From an uncultured cyanobacterium (GTDB lineage Bacteria; Cyanobacteriota; Cyanobacteriia; Cyanobacteriales; Geitlerinemataceae): a DNA stretch of 45,825 nucleotides. The translations under genes were made by a program, and so were the position numbers. The notes below the pieces were generated by a model. That model worked only from the letters and a program-made list of their open reading frames with translations, searched no databases and had not been told where the DNA came from. Position 1 is the first letter of the stretch, and each line of letters starts with the position of its first letter. This document shows, in pieces, positions 26,268 through 35,356 of this stretch. The stretch lies in contig CALCCD010000112.1 of the NCBI GenBank assembly GCA_937899645.1, positions 1 to 45,825 on the forward strand. The letters run 5' to 3'.

Positions 26268-26858
26268 ATGATTGTCAACGACGTTTTTGATGGGGCGACG
26301 CGGTTGGTTGTCGCGATCGCTGCGGTTTCCTCTACTGAAGCGAGACCGCCTGCCGAACCGCCGGTGCTGTCGCCCGAGACGATCGCTGCCCTCGAGCGTA
26401 CAAGCCACGCGCTGCATGGAATTCGCGAGCTGGTGTCGCCGCTGCTGGTGCCGCTTTGTGCGATCGTGGCATGGCTGGTGGTGTTGTCCGTGGCGCTCAA
26501 CGCGGTCGTCGGGATGCAGGTCGCTGTCAAACGCCTCGAGCGCCTCCACTCGATTCCCTGCTCGCGCTGCGCCTTTTTTACCGACGACTATCGCCTCAAG
26601 TGCCCGGTCGATCCGATCTCGGCCTGTACCGAAGATGCGATCGGCTGTCCGCACTACGAGCCCAAAGTCAAGCCCAAGCCTACACCCGCGATCGAACCCG
26701 CAATCAAGCTCGAAACCGGGGCCAATTTCAAAGACAGCTCTCCCGTGTCAGGCGGCTACGAACCGTTCGGTACGGCTTCGCGTAGCCAGGACATCACTCG
26801 CTCGATCGAGAAGCCGCGCGCGGAGAGCGCCTCGTGGAGCGCGTCGGAGGAACGGTAG
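26268..26858 (+). CDS. Conserved membrane protein with four-cysteine motif (cyanobacterial hypothetical)
   Basis: A 196-residue protein. An N-terminal amphipathic stretch and Pro/Glu-rich linker lead to one strong membrane helix at about 65-85 (LVPLCAIVAWLVVLSVALNAVVG), then a conserved cysteine segment: IPCSRCAFFTDDYRLKCPVD and then AIGCPHYEP. The pattern C-x2-C-x10-C plus a fourth Cys suggests a metal site on one face of the membrane. This segment resembles a family of cyanobacterial proteins of unknown function. The last 60 residues are low-complexity and overlap the convergent glycosyltransferase gene by 103 bases. Start is the ATG at 26268. Confidence 0.8.
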   Translation: MIVNDVFDGATRLVVAIAAVSSTEARPPAEPPVLSPETIAALERTSHALHGIRELVSPLLVPLCAIVAWLVVLSVALNAVVGMQVAVKRLERLHSIPCSRCAFFTDDYRLKCPVDPISACTEDAIGCPHYEPKVKPKPTPAIEPAIKLETGANFKDSSPVSGGYEPFGTASRSQDITRSIEKPRAESASWSASEER

Positions 26859-28399
26859 ATAAAAACGCGATCGTAGCCCGCCGGAATCTCTGGGGTCTGA
26901 CCTTCGGGAACGAGGATGAAGTCGATCTGCGGATCGAGTAAATGCGAAAGCGAAAGGATTTGGCCGGACATTTCATTGCTAACGATCGCAATTTTCTGCG
27001 GTGTGCCAGCGGTATTGCCCTCGAACTCACCGGCCCGAGCCGCGTTGGCGATTCGGGCAATCTCGGGGTGGTGGCGGCTTTTCGAGGCGCTTTTCGTCCA
27101 CCAGTTTTCGTTTTGGGAGCTGACGGCGATCGACAGCGCGCCGCAGACAAATAGCGCGATCGTGCCTCGCTTCCAGCGTTTCAGGCTGCTGGCGCTGACG
27201 CGCCGCGAGACGAGGTGTCGCTCGATCCACGCCGAGGCTGCTAACTGCACGCCGATCGCGCAGGGCAAGAAGTAACGAATATTGTGCGATCGCCGCCCGC
27301 CCGTAAGGATATCGGGAACCATCAGCCCCAGCGAGATCGTGCCCATCAGCAGGATTAGGAACACCGCTGCCGATCGTCGCTCGAACCACCAGAGCGTAAC
27401 GATCGCCGCCACTGTCAGCCACAGAAAGATATATAGCGTCGGGCTGAGCGGACTCGTGCCCTGATTGACATCGAAGAAAATCCGGCTGAGATTGAGGCCC
27501 CAATACAGCGGCAGCGGCGTCTTCATCTGCTGGCTGGTGTGGGCAGTATTGCTCAAAAATTCGTCGAAGTTTTGCCACACGATCCACAGCCACGGACAAA
27601 AAGCCAGCAACCCCAGCACCGACGCGCCGATATAGGCCATCAGCTTCTGCCACTGGCGGCAACCGTAGGCGATAAACAGTACATAGAGTCCGTGGGCGAG
27701 TAGCACGAAGGCACTAAACGGGTGGGCGTAGAGCAGCAGCGCCACGCTCGCGCCATAGGCGAGCCACCAGCCGTTAAAACCGTCGGTCTGCCCCGATCTC
27801 CGCGAAAAATTCGACCGCTCCGGCCCGATCGCCCGCAGCAGCGTCGCGCTCCCGAGCAAAATCGCCACCGTCCAGAGGCTGTATTCCCGCGCCTCCTGAG
27901 CGTAGTGGACGTTCACCGGCGAAATCGCCGCCAGTCCCAGGGCGATTTGGGCGACGCGCGGTTTCTCGAAAAGCTCGATCGCCAGCCAGTAAGTCAGCGG
28001 CAGCACCAGCAAGCCGATCCAGGCCGAAAGCTGCCGCAGAAAGCCGACGGTATTCGGCACGAAGTGGCTCCAGAGCCGCACGCCGAGATAGTACAGCGGC
28101 GAGTGCTCCGGGTGGGTCGCCAGGGCGTCGAGGGTCTCACGCCAGGGCAGGTCGGGGTCGGGATATTGATAGGTGGCGACGAACGCGCCGACCGACTGGG
28201 GCTGCCCGTCGAGCGCCGTAGCGACCCAAGTTGCCTGGTTCCAGCCGGAGATGCGCAGGGACGTCATCGTCTCGTCAAACCAGTAGACCTTGTGGCCGAG
28301 ATTGTAGAACCGAAAGACGATGCCGAAAGCGATCGCGGTCGCGATCGCGGCGCTGAGCCACGCGAGCGAAGCCGATCGCGACGACGAATCGAGTTTCAT
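26756..28399 (-). CDS. GT-C type membrane glycosyltransferase (ArnT/PMT-like, GT39/GT83-like)
   Basis: A 547-residue polytopic membrane enzyme that would transfer a sugar from a lipid-linked donor. After helix 1 (SLAWLSAAIATAIAFGIVF) comes the first extracytoplasmic loop with the catalytic-type pair Asp42-Glu43 in YWFDETMTSLRISG, typical of GT-C folds. About ten further helices follow, and the last 110 residues form a soluble domain. The open frame extends to 28783, but the first 128 residues look non-coding and would cross into the next gene, so I start at the ATG at 28399. Donor and acceptor are unknown. Its 3' end overlaps the neighbouring plus-strand gene. Confidence 0.85.
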   Translation of the reverse strand: MKLDSSSRSASLAWLSAAIATAIAFGIVFRFYNLGHKVYWFDETMTSLRISGWNQATWVATALDGQPQSVGAFVATYQYPDPDLPWRETLDALATHPEHSPLYYLGVRLWSHFVPNTVGFLRQLSAWIGLLVLPLTYWLAIELFEKPRVAQIALGLAAISPVNVHYAQEAREYSLWTVAILLGSATLLRAIGPERSNFSRRSGQTDGFNGWWLAYGASVALLLYAHPFSAFVLLAHGLYVLFIAYGCRQWQKLMAYIGASVLGLLAFCPWLWIVWQNFDEFLSNTAHTSQQMKTPLPLYWGLNLSRIFFDVNQGTSPLSPTLYIFLWLTVAAIVTLWWFERRSAAVFLILLMGTISLGLMVPDILTGGRRSHNIRYFLPCAIGVQLAASAWIERHLVSRRVSASSLKRWKRGTIALFVCGALSIAVSSQNENWWTKSASKSRHHPEIARIANAARAGEFEGNTAGTPQKIAIVSNEMSGQILSLSHLLDPQIDFILVPEGQTPEIPAGYDRVFIYRSSDALHEALSARGFSIERVMSWLREAVPNGS

Positions 28400-28686
28400 A
28401 AGCAGGCGAAAAGAGTCCAGAACGTCCGGCGGGCAGGTCGCCGCGCGACCCGTCAATTTTACCGACCTCAAATGTACATCCTGACGCGATCGCGCTGCGG
28501 GCGATCGCCACTCACAGCCACGCTCCGAGCACACCAGCAGAACCCGAAACTCGACCGAGAGGTGGGGGCTAACAACCATCCCCAAAACACGAGACTTCGA
28601 GCTATGCTTGCAGGAAGAATAGAAGAGACACAGTCGAGTGTCGGTTCGCGCTAAGCGCTGAGTCAGGGAACATAATCGCGAATTCG

Positions 28687-30075
28687 ATGGATCTAACAGT
28701 TGCTTACCAGAAGTGTTTAGACTGCCTCTCGAGTTCCCTCGAGCAGCTTGGCGTGTTTGCGGAACGCTCCGACCTGGAGGCAATTTCCGATCTAATTATC
28801 CAAACGATGAGTGGCCAGTGGCGACACTTCCACACGCCCTCGCACATTTTTGAAGTGGGCGGCTCGGGCGACCCGATCGAAGTTCTTTCAGCCTTGTTCC
28901 ACGACCTGGTGTACGTCCAGGTAGACGGCGGCATCAACCTCAACATTAGCCGCTATATTTCCAGCCATATTTGCGAAGCCAACGGCCAGCTCGCCATCTT
29001 TGAAGAAGAAGACTGCCAGCACGAGCGTCCCTTCGAGTTCGTCTGCTGCATCTTCGGCTTTGCCTACGGCCAAAAGCTCGATCCCTTTCGCGGCCAGAAC
29101 GAGTTTCTCAGCGCCGTGATTGCCGTCAAGGTTATGCAGTCCTTTCTATCCTGGGCGCGTCTGGCCGAGATTACCGCCTGCATCGAGGCAACGATTCCGT
29201 TTCGCGGCGCTTCCCAAACCGGACACACGGCCAGTGACGAGCTGCACGACAATCTCGTCCGCGCCAACCGCGAGTTCGACTTGGGCATGAGCGAGGCGGA
29301 GATCGTTGGAGCCGTCAAGCGCGCCGTGCGTCTGGCGAACCGCGACGTGGAAAACTTCGCGCTAGAAAACCCTGCCGAGTTCCTCGACAACACCTGGAAC
29401 CTCCTGCCGGAGACGAACCACGACCTGATTGGCGCGAACTCCTACACGGTGCGCGGCTACCGGCGATCGATCCAGAAAATGGAAGGTTTTATCAACTTCC
29501 TCAAGCCGGAGGTGGTCTTCTCCCAGTACGAGAACGAGCCCGATGACGCTCGATATCAAGCGCTGCTGACCAACACGCGGCGCAATCTGGAGACCGCGCG
29601 CCTGTATCTGGGCGTCAAGCTGATTACGATCGCCATCCTCGAAGCACTCTCCTACCGCCTGGGTCGCAACGTACATATCTCGACCATGATGGGCGAATTT
29701 CCCGAACCGGGTGTTACGACTCCCGCCCTCGAGAACTTCCTGCCCGATATTTCCGGATTTGCGGCCAAACCGCGCACCGAGCTAGAAGCGACCGTTCTCG
29801 AATTGCTCAGCAAGGGACGCACCCAGGAGTCGGCTTACGACTTGAAAAACTCCCCGATCGCGACCTTTATCGTTCAGGCGATCGGTTTTGATTCTCTATC
29901 CGATCTGCTGATATCGTCCAAATCATTTCTCGGCGGTAACATCGGCTCCGAAGAATTTCTGTGTCACGAAGCGCTTAAAATCGATGAAGTCGATGTCGTC
30001 GGGCTGATCACCCAGGCAGAGATCCAGCTCTCCAACCAGCGCGCTGGTGTCTTCAAGCTGGCCCGTGCCGTTTAG
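28687..30075 (+). CDS. HD-domain-like protein of unknown function
   Basis: A 462-residue soluble protein. The N-terminal part carries a phosphohydrolase-like pattern: RHFHTPSHIFEV (His47, His49, His53) followed by SALFHDLVYVQ (His72-Asp73), which resembles HD-superfamily metal-site proteins that start with a (Y/F)HTxxHI motif. A later Asp to complete the site is not obvious by eye. The C-terminal 250 residues are mostly helical and I do not recognise them. It sits 70 bases upstream of glsA on the same strand with no terminator seen, so co-transcription is likely. A nucleotide or metal-dependent hydrolase is the best guess, not a firm call. Confidence 0.75.
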   Translation: MDLTVAYQKCLDCLSSSLEQLGVFAERSDLEAISDLIIQTMSGQWRHFHTPSHIFEVGGSGDPIEVLSALFHDLVYVQVDGGINLNISRYISSHICEANGQLAIFEEEDCQHERPFEFVCCIFGFAYGQKLDPFRGQNEFLSAVIAVKVMQSFLSWARLAEITACIEATIPFRGASQTGHTASDELHDNLVRANREFDLGMSEAEIVGAVKRAVRLANRDVENFALENPAEFLDNTWNLLPETNHDLIGANSYTVRGYRRSIQKMEGFINFLKPEVVFSQYENEPDDARYQALLTNTRRNLETARLYLGVKLITIAILEALSYRLGRNVHISTMMGEFPEPGVTTPALENFLPDISGFAAKPRTELEATVLELLSKGRTQESAYDLKNSPIATFIVQAIGFDSLSDLLISSKSFLGGNIGSEEFLCHEALKIDEVDVVGLITQAEIQLSNQRAGVFKLARAV

Positions 30076-30145
30076 TTCGGCTTGCCTCGAGCGACGGCCC
30101 GACCATACTTTCCAAAAATAGAAGACCCAGAAACAGAAGACGCCA

Positions 30146-31117
30146 ATGCCAGCTTCTTTTTCGGCGTATCTGCGCGATATTCACACCTCCCTAGGCGGCC
30201 TCAACGATGGCGTCGTCGCCAACTACATTCCCGAGCTGGCTCTCGCCCGTTCGGACTGGTTCGGCATCTCCGTCATTGCCACCAACGGCAAGACCTTTGA
30301 GGTGGGGGACTGCGATCGCCCCTTTACGATCCAGTCGATTTCCAAGGCGTTCGTTTATGGTCTGGCCCTCGAAGATCGCGGGCGCGACTACGTCAACAGC
30401 AAGGTCAGCGTCGAGCCGACGGGTGAAGCGTTCAACGCCATCGTTCTCGACGAGGTCACCAACCGCCCGTCCAACCCGATGGTTAACAGCGGTGCGATCG
30501 CCACGACCGACCTGATCGACGGTAAAGACGCCGCCGATCGCCTCAAGCGCATGCTAGAGATGTTCGAGCGCTACACCGGGCGATCGCACGATATCAACGT
30601 CCCCGTGTTTCTGTCGGAAAAGACCACCGGCCACCGCAACCGCGCGATTTCCCACCTGATGCTAAATTTCGGCATGGTGAGCGATCGCATCGAAGAGACG
30701 CTCGATCTGTACTTTCAACAGTGCGCGATCCTGGTTACAGCCCGCGACTTGGCAATGATGGCGGCGACGCTAGCCAACGGCGGCGTTAACCCGGTCACTG
30801 GCGTGCGCGCCCTTGACAGCCAGTACGTCAAGGACGTGCAGAGTGTGATGTTCACCACTGGTATGTACGACTACTCCGGCGAGTGGGCCTACCGCATCGG
30901 CCTACCGGCGAAAAGCGGCGTCGGGGGCGGCATTACTGCCGTCGCGCCGAACTGCTTGGGGATCGGCACGTTTTCGCCACCCCTGGACGCGAAAGGCAAC
31001 AGCGTGCGAGGAACCCAGGTTTGCGAAGCGCTATCGCGCGACTTTGGCCTGCACGTGTTCTCCGCTGGCCGTCCGCGCTACGACTTGGCACGTTTGCTCG
31101 AGACTCCGGACGAATAA
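30146..31117 (+). CDS. glsA: Glutaminase (serine-type, GlsA)
   Basis: A 323-residue glutaminase that hydrolyses glutamine to glutamate and ammonia; the fold is related to class A beta-lactamases. The nucleophile motif QSISKAF contains Ser64-x-x-Lys67. Other family blocks are GEAFNAIVLDE, NPMVNSGAIATTDLI, the NRAISHLMLNFGM segment, TARDLAMMAATLANGG and the C-terminal PAKSGVGGGI. Full length with no STAS or ankyrin extension. It likely shares an mRNA with the HD-like gene and ends at a strong terminator. Confidence 0.95.
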   Translation: MPASFSAYLRDIHTSLGGLNDGVVANYIPELALARSDWFGISVIATNGKTFEVGDCDRPFTIQSISKAFVYGLALEDRGRDYVNSKVSVEPTGEAFNAIVLDEVTNRPSNPMVNSGAIATTDLIDGKDAADRLKRMLEMFERYTGRSHDINVPVFLSEKTTGHRNRAISHLMLNFGMVSDRIEETLDLYFQQCAILVTARDLAMMAATLANGGVNPVTGVRALDSQYVKDVQSVMFTTGMYDYSGEWAYRIGLPAKSGVGGGITAVAPNCLGIGTFSPPLDAKGNSVRGTQVCEALSRDFGLHVFSAGRPRYDLARLLETPDE

Positions 31118-31166
31118 GCGCGTGAGTTGCCGTAATATTCCAAAATCTTCAGCGAAGTCTCAGCAA

Positions 31167-31200
31167 AAAGCCCGGTCTGCAGCAGTGCAGACCGGGCTTT
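31167..31200 (+). terminator. Strong intrinsic terminator after glsA
   Basis: AAAGCCCGGTCTGCA and TGCAGACCGGGCTTT form a perfect 15-bp stem with the loop GCAG, followed by CTGAG. A and T tracts on either side allow it to serve both glsA (plus) and rnj (minus), which converge here. Confidence 0.9.
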
Positions 31201-31266
31201 CTGAGATCTAATAGCGATCGGGCAGCATTCTCCAACCGCAGAGTCACGATTGGAGAATGCCAGCAG

Positions 31267-33288
31267 CTAAGACGCGGCGCGCGCTGCCGATCGCGTGCGG
31301 CGGCGTCCGGCACGGGGCTTGGCCTTTTGGGGCTTGGTCTCGTCGGTCGTTGCCACCGTTTTGGCGCTGGCTGTTTTGACCTTTGGTGCTGTCGAGCTTG
31401 TCGCTGTCGAGCTTGTCGCTGTCGAGCTTGTCGCAAGGCTGCCTTCCACCGCATGGATACTGGCCAACACCAGCGGCTCGCACTGGAGCTCGCGACGCAG
31501 AAGTCGTTGAATATCGCGCTCGACCGTCGCTTGCAGACCCGCCCAGTCTACTTCCGTGCTGCCGTTGGAGCCGGAGACGTGCTTCGACCAGCGCTCGGAG
31601 AGCGTATTGGCGATCGTGTTAGTCAAAGCGCGATCGAGGTGGGTGCGCGACATCGAGCCGACGACGCCGCGAATTTGCAGCTCGGGCTTGCCAACGATCT
31701 CGCCCGTCATATCGACGCCGATGCTGGCCGAGACGACACCGTCATTGGCAAGCTGCTGGCGCTCTTTGAGAACGCGGTCGTTAACGATACCCGTGCGCGA
31801 CGAGTCCACCAGCTCGATGCCGGACTGGACGCGATCGTCGAGGTAAATGCTGTCCGGTGTCAGGGCGATCGCATCGCCGTTATTGACAATTAAGATATTT
31901 TCCTCGGGGACGCCGAGGCTCACAGCCGTTTTGCGGTGCTGCACCAACATGCGGTGCTCGCCGTGTACTGGCACGAAGAACTTCGGGCGGACGAGACCGA
32001 GCATCAGCTTCTGGTCTTCTTGGAAGCCGTGACCGGAGACGTGAATACCGCGGCCCTTACCGTAGATGACGCTCGCGCCCTGTTGCATCAGCTTGTCGAT
32101 CGTTTCGACCACCGAGATGGTGTTGCCTGGAATCGGGTTCGCCGAGAAGACGACGGTATCGCCACGCTTGATCTTCATCTGGCGGTGCGTGCCGTTGGCG
32201 ATGCGGCTCATCGCGGCCATCGGTTCGCCCTGGGAGCCGGTCGAGAGGATCAGCAGGCGATCGTCGGGGATGTTGCGCGCTTCGTGGATTGGCTTGAAGA
32301 GGCTGTCGGGGCAGCGAATGTAGCCGAGGTTACGGGCGTGAGAGATGACGTTGAGCATCGAGCGGCCCAGAATCGCCACGTAGCGATTGTGCTTCTCGGC
32401 CAGTTCCAGAATCATGTTGACCCGGTGTACGGACGATGCGAACGTCGTCACGAACAGGCGGCCGTTAGCCTCACCAAAAGCGCGATCGAGGTTCGGGAAC
32501 ACCGAGCGCTCGGAGGGGCAGAAGCCGGGAACTTCGGCGTTGGTCGAGTCACTGAACAAGCAGAGCACGCCTTTTTCGCCATACTCGGCCAGCTTCTGCA
32601 TGTCGAAATATTCGCCATCAACCGGCGTGTGGTCGAACTTGAAGTCACCGGTGAAGATGACCGTGCCGACCGGGGTGGTAATAGCGAGGCTGAAGCTGTC
32701 GGCCATCGAGTGGGTGTTGCGGATGAACTCGATCGAGAAGTACTTCCCGAGCTTGACCACATCGCGCGGGGCAACCGTGTGGGTTTCGACGCGATCGGAC
32801 ACGCCCGCTTCGTCCATTTTGCCGCCGAGCAGCGCCATGGCTAGACGCGGGCCGTAGATGACGGGGATGTCAAAGTGCTTGAGGTGGTAGGCAATGCCAC
32901 CGATGTGGTCTTCGTGACCGTGGGTGACGATCATGCCGCGAATGCGGTCTTGGTTGGCTTTCAGGTAGCCGATATCGGGCAGGACGACGTTGACGCCGTG
33001 CATGCCGTCGGTCGGGAACGCCAGACCGGCATCGACCAGAATCAGCTCGTCTTCGTACTCGAACACGCAGGTGTTCTTGCCGATTTCGTGCAGGCCGCCG
33101 AGGGGAATTACGCGTAGCGGCGAAACGTTACTCTTCGACTTCGTGCTCCGCGATCGCGTCGCGGTCTTCTTGGGCGCACTTTTTGTCACGGCACTTTCCG
33201 TTACGGCACTGCTCGCCGCGCGGGTGCGAGTGCGGGTGCGGGTCTTCGGTTTCGGGGTTGCAGATTTGGAAGCGTCAGAATTCGGCAT
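31267..33288 (-). CDS. rnj: Ribonuclease J with basic low-complexity tails at both ends
   Basis: A 673-residue metallo-beta-lactamase/beta-CASP RNase that degrades and processes mRNA with endo- and 5' exonuclease activity. The zinc motif HGHEDH is at residues 123-128, preceded by LVDAGLAFP and followed by RNTHSMADSFSLA, FTGDFKFDHTP and the beta-CASP blocks (STGSQGEPMAAMSRI, SANPIPGN, HVSGHG). The catalytic core begins near residue 55. The first 54 residues are Arg/Thr/Lys/Ser-rich, and from about 618 a tail of ATSST repeats ends in a Lys/Arg-rich stretch. Last gene of the minus-strand asd-dapA-rnj run, a conserved cyanobacterial arrangement. Confidence 0.96.
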   Translation of the reverse strand: MPNSDASKSATPKPKTRTRTRTRAASSAVTESAVTKSAPKKTATRSRSTKSKSNVSPLRVIPLGGLHEIGKNTCVFEYEDELILVDAGLAFPTDGMHGVNVVLPDIGYLKANQDRIRGMIVTHGHEDHIGGIAYHLKHFDIPVIYGPRLAMALLGGKMDEAGVSDRVETHTVAPRDVVKLGKYFSIEFIRNTHSMADSFSLAITTPVGTVIFTGDFKFDHTPVDGEYFDMQKLAEYGEKGVLCLFSDSTNAEVPGFCPSERSVFPNLDRAFGEANGRLFVTTFASSVHRVNMILELAEKHNRYVAILGRSMLNVISHARNLGYIRCPDSLFKPIHEARNIPDDRLLILSTGSQGEPMAAMSRIANGTHRQMKIKRGDTVVFSANPIPGNTISVVETIDKLMQQGASVIYGKGRGIHVSGHGFQEDQKLMLGLVRPKFFVPVHGEHRMLVQHRKTAVSLGVPEENILIVNNGDAIALTPDSIYLDDRVQSGIELVDSSRTGIVNDRVLKERQQLANDGVVSASIGVDMTGEIVGKPELQIRGVVGSMSRTHLDRALTNTIANTLSERWSKHVSGSNGSTEVDWAGLQATVERDIQRLLRRELQCEPLVLASIHAVEGSLATSSTATSSTATSSTAPKVKTASAKTVATTDETKPQKAKPRAGRRRTRSAARAAS
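31391..31435 (-). repeat. 15-bp tandem repeat within rnj
   Basis: Three copies of GTCGAGCTTGTCGCT (last base of the third differs) encode the repeated Thr-Ala-Thr-Ser-Ser units in the C-terminal tail of RNase J. The unit keeps the frame, so copy-number change would only lengthen or shorten the tail. Confidence 0.85.
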
Positions 33289-33392
33289 AAAAGTTCAAAA
33301 GGGATCGAAAAACAGTAAGGGGTTATCAACGTCAAACTTTGGAGGGGGCCATCCAGTCTTTGGGCTGGCGGGGATGGCGGCGGCGATCGCGA

Positions 33393-34286
33393 CTAGAGCG
33401 CGCCGAGGGCCTGTAGTACGGCACGCATCTGCGTCTCGACTGCCGCTGGGGTGGCGATCAGGGGCGGACGGCACTCGCCCACATCCCAGCCCGTCAGCCG
33501 CAGCGCGCACTTGACGGGGATCGGGTTAGCGATGGAAAAGAGCGCGTCGAACAGCGGCAGATACTTCAGGTGGAGCGCCGTGGCCGTGGCCGTGTCGCCG
33601 GACTCAAAAGCGGCGATCGCCTGCTGGATCTGCTCGCCGATCAGGTGGCTGGCGACGCTAACGACGCCCCGCGCGCCCACTGAAAGCAGCGGCAGGGTCA
33701 GCGCATCGTCACCGGAATAGATCGCAAAGCTGGGGTCGGTGTGATGGCGCAGACGGGCCACGCGATCGACGCTACCGCTTGCTTCTTTAATCGCTACGAT
33801 GTTCTCTATTTCCGAGAGGCGGATGACCGTCTCCGGGAGCAAATCGATTCCCGTGCGACCGGGAATGTTGTAGAGCATCAGCGGCAAGTCCGGGCAGGCT
33901 GCCGCGATATCGCGGAAGTGAGCGAACAGGCCCTCTTGGGGAGGCTTGTTGTAGTACGGGACGACCTGTAACGAACCGTCAAGACCTAGGCTGGCCGACT
34001 TTTGAGTCGCTTCGATCGCCTCTTGGGTCGAGTTCGACCCCGTCCCGGCCATCACCTTAGCGCGACCGGCAACAGCATCGCGCACCACCCGAAACAGCTC
34101 GAACTCTTCGTCCCAGGTCAGAGTCGGCGACTCGCCCGTCGTGCCGCAGACCACGAGCGTATCGCTGCCTTGGCTGGCCAAGGTCTCGGCCAATTTCGCG
34201 GCGACATCGTAGTCCACGCTGCCGTCCGCGCGCATCGGCGTGACCATCGCCGTCAGTACTCGTCCGAAATCCACTCCGAAATCCAC
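33393..34286 (-). CDS. dapA: 4-hydroxy-tetrahydrodipicolinate synthase (DapA)
   Basis: A 297-residue enzyme that condenses pyruvate with aspartate semialdehyde, the first step toward lysine and diaminopimelate for the cell wall. The Schiff-base lysine is Lys167 in VAIKEASG, the catalytic tyrosine is in [11 protein letters not shown] (about 139) and the Thr pair is in [10 protein letters not shown]. Full length. The start is GTG at 34286; the first 24 bases are a tandem 12-bp duplication (GTGGATTTCGGA twice), so a second GTG at 34274 is equally possible. It lies 11 bases after asd, whose product it uses. Confidence 0.96.
   Translation of the reverse strand: MDFGVDFGRVLTAMVTPMRADGSVDYDVAAKLAETLASQGSDTLVVCGTTGESPTLTWDEEFELFRVVRDAVAGRAKVMAGTGSNSTQEAIEATQKSASLGLDGSLQVVPYYNKPPQEGLFAHFRDIAAACPDLPLMLYNIPGRTGIDLLPETVIRLSEIENIVAIKEASGSVDRVARLRHHTDPSFAIYSGDDALTLPLLSVGARGVVSVASHLIGEQIQQAIAAFESGDTATATALHLKYLPLFDALFSIANPIPVKCALRLTGWDVGECRPPLIATPAAVETQMRAVLQALGAL
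34263..34286 (-). repeat. 12-bp tandem duplication at the dapA start
   Basis: GTGGATTTCGGA occurs twice in a row and places two possible GTG starts for dapA 12 bases apart, each encoding Val/Met-Asp-Phe-Gly. Confidence 0.8.
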
Positions 34287-34297
34287 TCCGCGACCCC

Positions 34298-35356
34298 CTA
34301 GGATGCAGCGCCCGAGGCGGCAGAGGCGCGATCGCCTTGCAGCACCGCGTCACCCTCGACGAGCAGCTCGGCAATCTGCACGGCGTTGAGCGCCGCACCT
34401 TTGCGAATCTGGTCGCCGCAGAGCCAGAGGTCGAGGCCGTTCGGATTGGAGATATCCCGGCGAATTCGCCCGACGAGCACATCGTCCTGGCCGGTCGCGT
34501 CGATCGGCATTGGGAAGCGGTTGGCTTCCCAATTTTCCAAAAGCTGTACACCTTCGGCCCCAGAGATAGCGGTGCGGGCCACTTCGAGGTCGAAGGGCGA
34601 GTCAAACTCGAGGTTGATCGCTTCAGAGTGGGCGCGCAACACCGGAACGCGCACGCAGGTTGCTGTCAGCTTAAAGTCGGGAACGCCGAAAATTTTGCGG
34701 GTTTCGTTCACCATCTTCAGCTCCTCTTCACAATAGCCGTTGGCATTGAGGGGCGAGTTGTGGGGAAACAGGTTAAAAGCCAGCGGGTAGGGCAGTATTT
34801 CCGCAACGGCGTCGTCGCCATTGAGAATTGCCCGAGACTGAAGCTTGACCTCCTCCATCGCGCGTGCACCGGCACCGCTGGCCGACTGGTAGGTCGATAC
34901 AACGACGCGGCGAATCGGCTGAATTCGATGCAGCGGCCAAAGCGCCACCGACATCAAAATCGTCGTGCAGTTCGGGTTGGCAATGATGCCTCGATGCTCG
35001 AAGGCAGTCTGAGGATTCACCTCTGGAACGACCAGTGGCACGCTCGGATCCGCCCGGTAGGCACTAGAGTTGTCGATCGCGGTCGCCCCCGCCTCGATCG
35101 CCTCGGGAATCCAGGCTTTCGATATCGAGCCTCCGGCAGAGGCCAGAACGATATCGACGCCGTTAAAGCAGCCAGATTCGACGGGCGAAACGAGAATATC
35201 TTCGCCGCGAAAACGCAGACTTTTTCCCGCCGAGCGGGGCGAAGCGAGCAACTTTAAGTCGGCGATCGGAAACTGACGGCTTTCCAGCAGTGCAAGCAGC
35301 TCTGCACCGACCGCACCAGTCGCGCCGAGAATGGCAACACGATAATTTCGGGGCAA
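34298..35356 (-). CDS. asd: Aspartate-semialdehyde dehydrogenase
   Basis: A 352-residue enzyme that reduces aspartyl phosphate to aspartate semialdehyde with NADPH, the branch point for lysine, threonine, methionine and cell-wall diaminopimelate. The nucleotide loop GATGAVG is at 11-17, the catalytic Cys130 in NPNCTTI, and the active-site histidine segment in [13 protein letters not shown]. The start codon is TTG at 35356, with a strong purine site (ggaggagga) upstream. First gene of asd-dapA-rnj, divergent from tig. Confidence 0.97.
   Translation of the reverse strand: MPRNYRVAILGATGAVGAELLALLESRQFPIADLKLLASPRSAGKSLRFRGEDILVSPVESGCFNGVDIVLASAGGSISKAWIPEAIEAGATAIDNSSAYRADPSVPLVVPEVNPQTAFEHRGIIANPNCTTILMSVALWPLHRIQPIRRVVVSTYQSASGAGARAMEEVKLQSRAILNGDDAVAEILPYPLAFNLFPHNSPLNANGYCEEELKMVNETRKIFGVPDFKLTATCVRVPVLRAHSEAINLEFDSPFDLEVARTAISGAEGVQLLENWEANRFPMPIDATGQDDVLVGRIRRDISNPNGLDLWLCGDQIRKGAALNAVQIAELLVEGDAVLQGDRASAASGAAS

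Noticed and set aside
27722-28654. A 310-codon plus-strand open frame over the glycosyltransferase 5' part
   Set aside because: Arg/Pro/Gln-rich translation typical of antisense frames in GC-rich DNA; it also runs through the intergenic gap.
31936-32844. A 302-codon plus-strand open frame within rnj
   Set aside because: Shadow of the RNase J gene; no coding character of its own.
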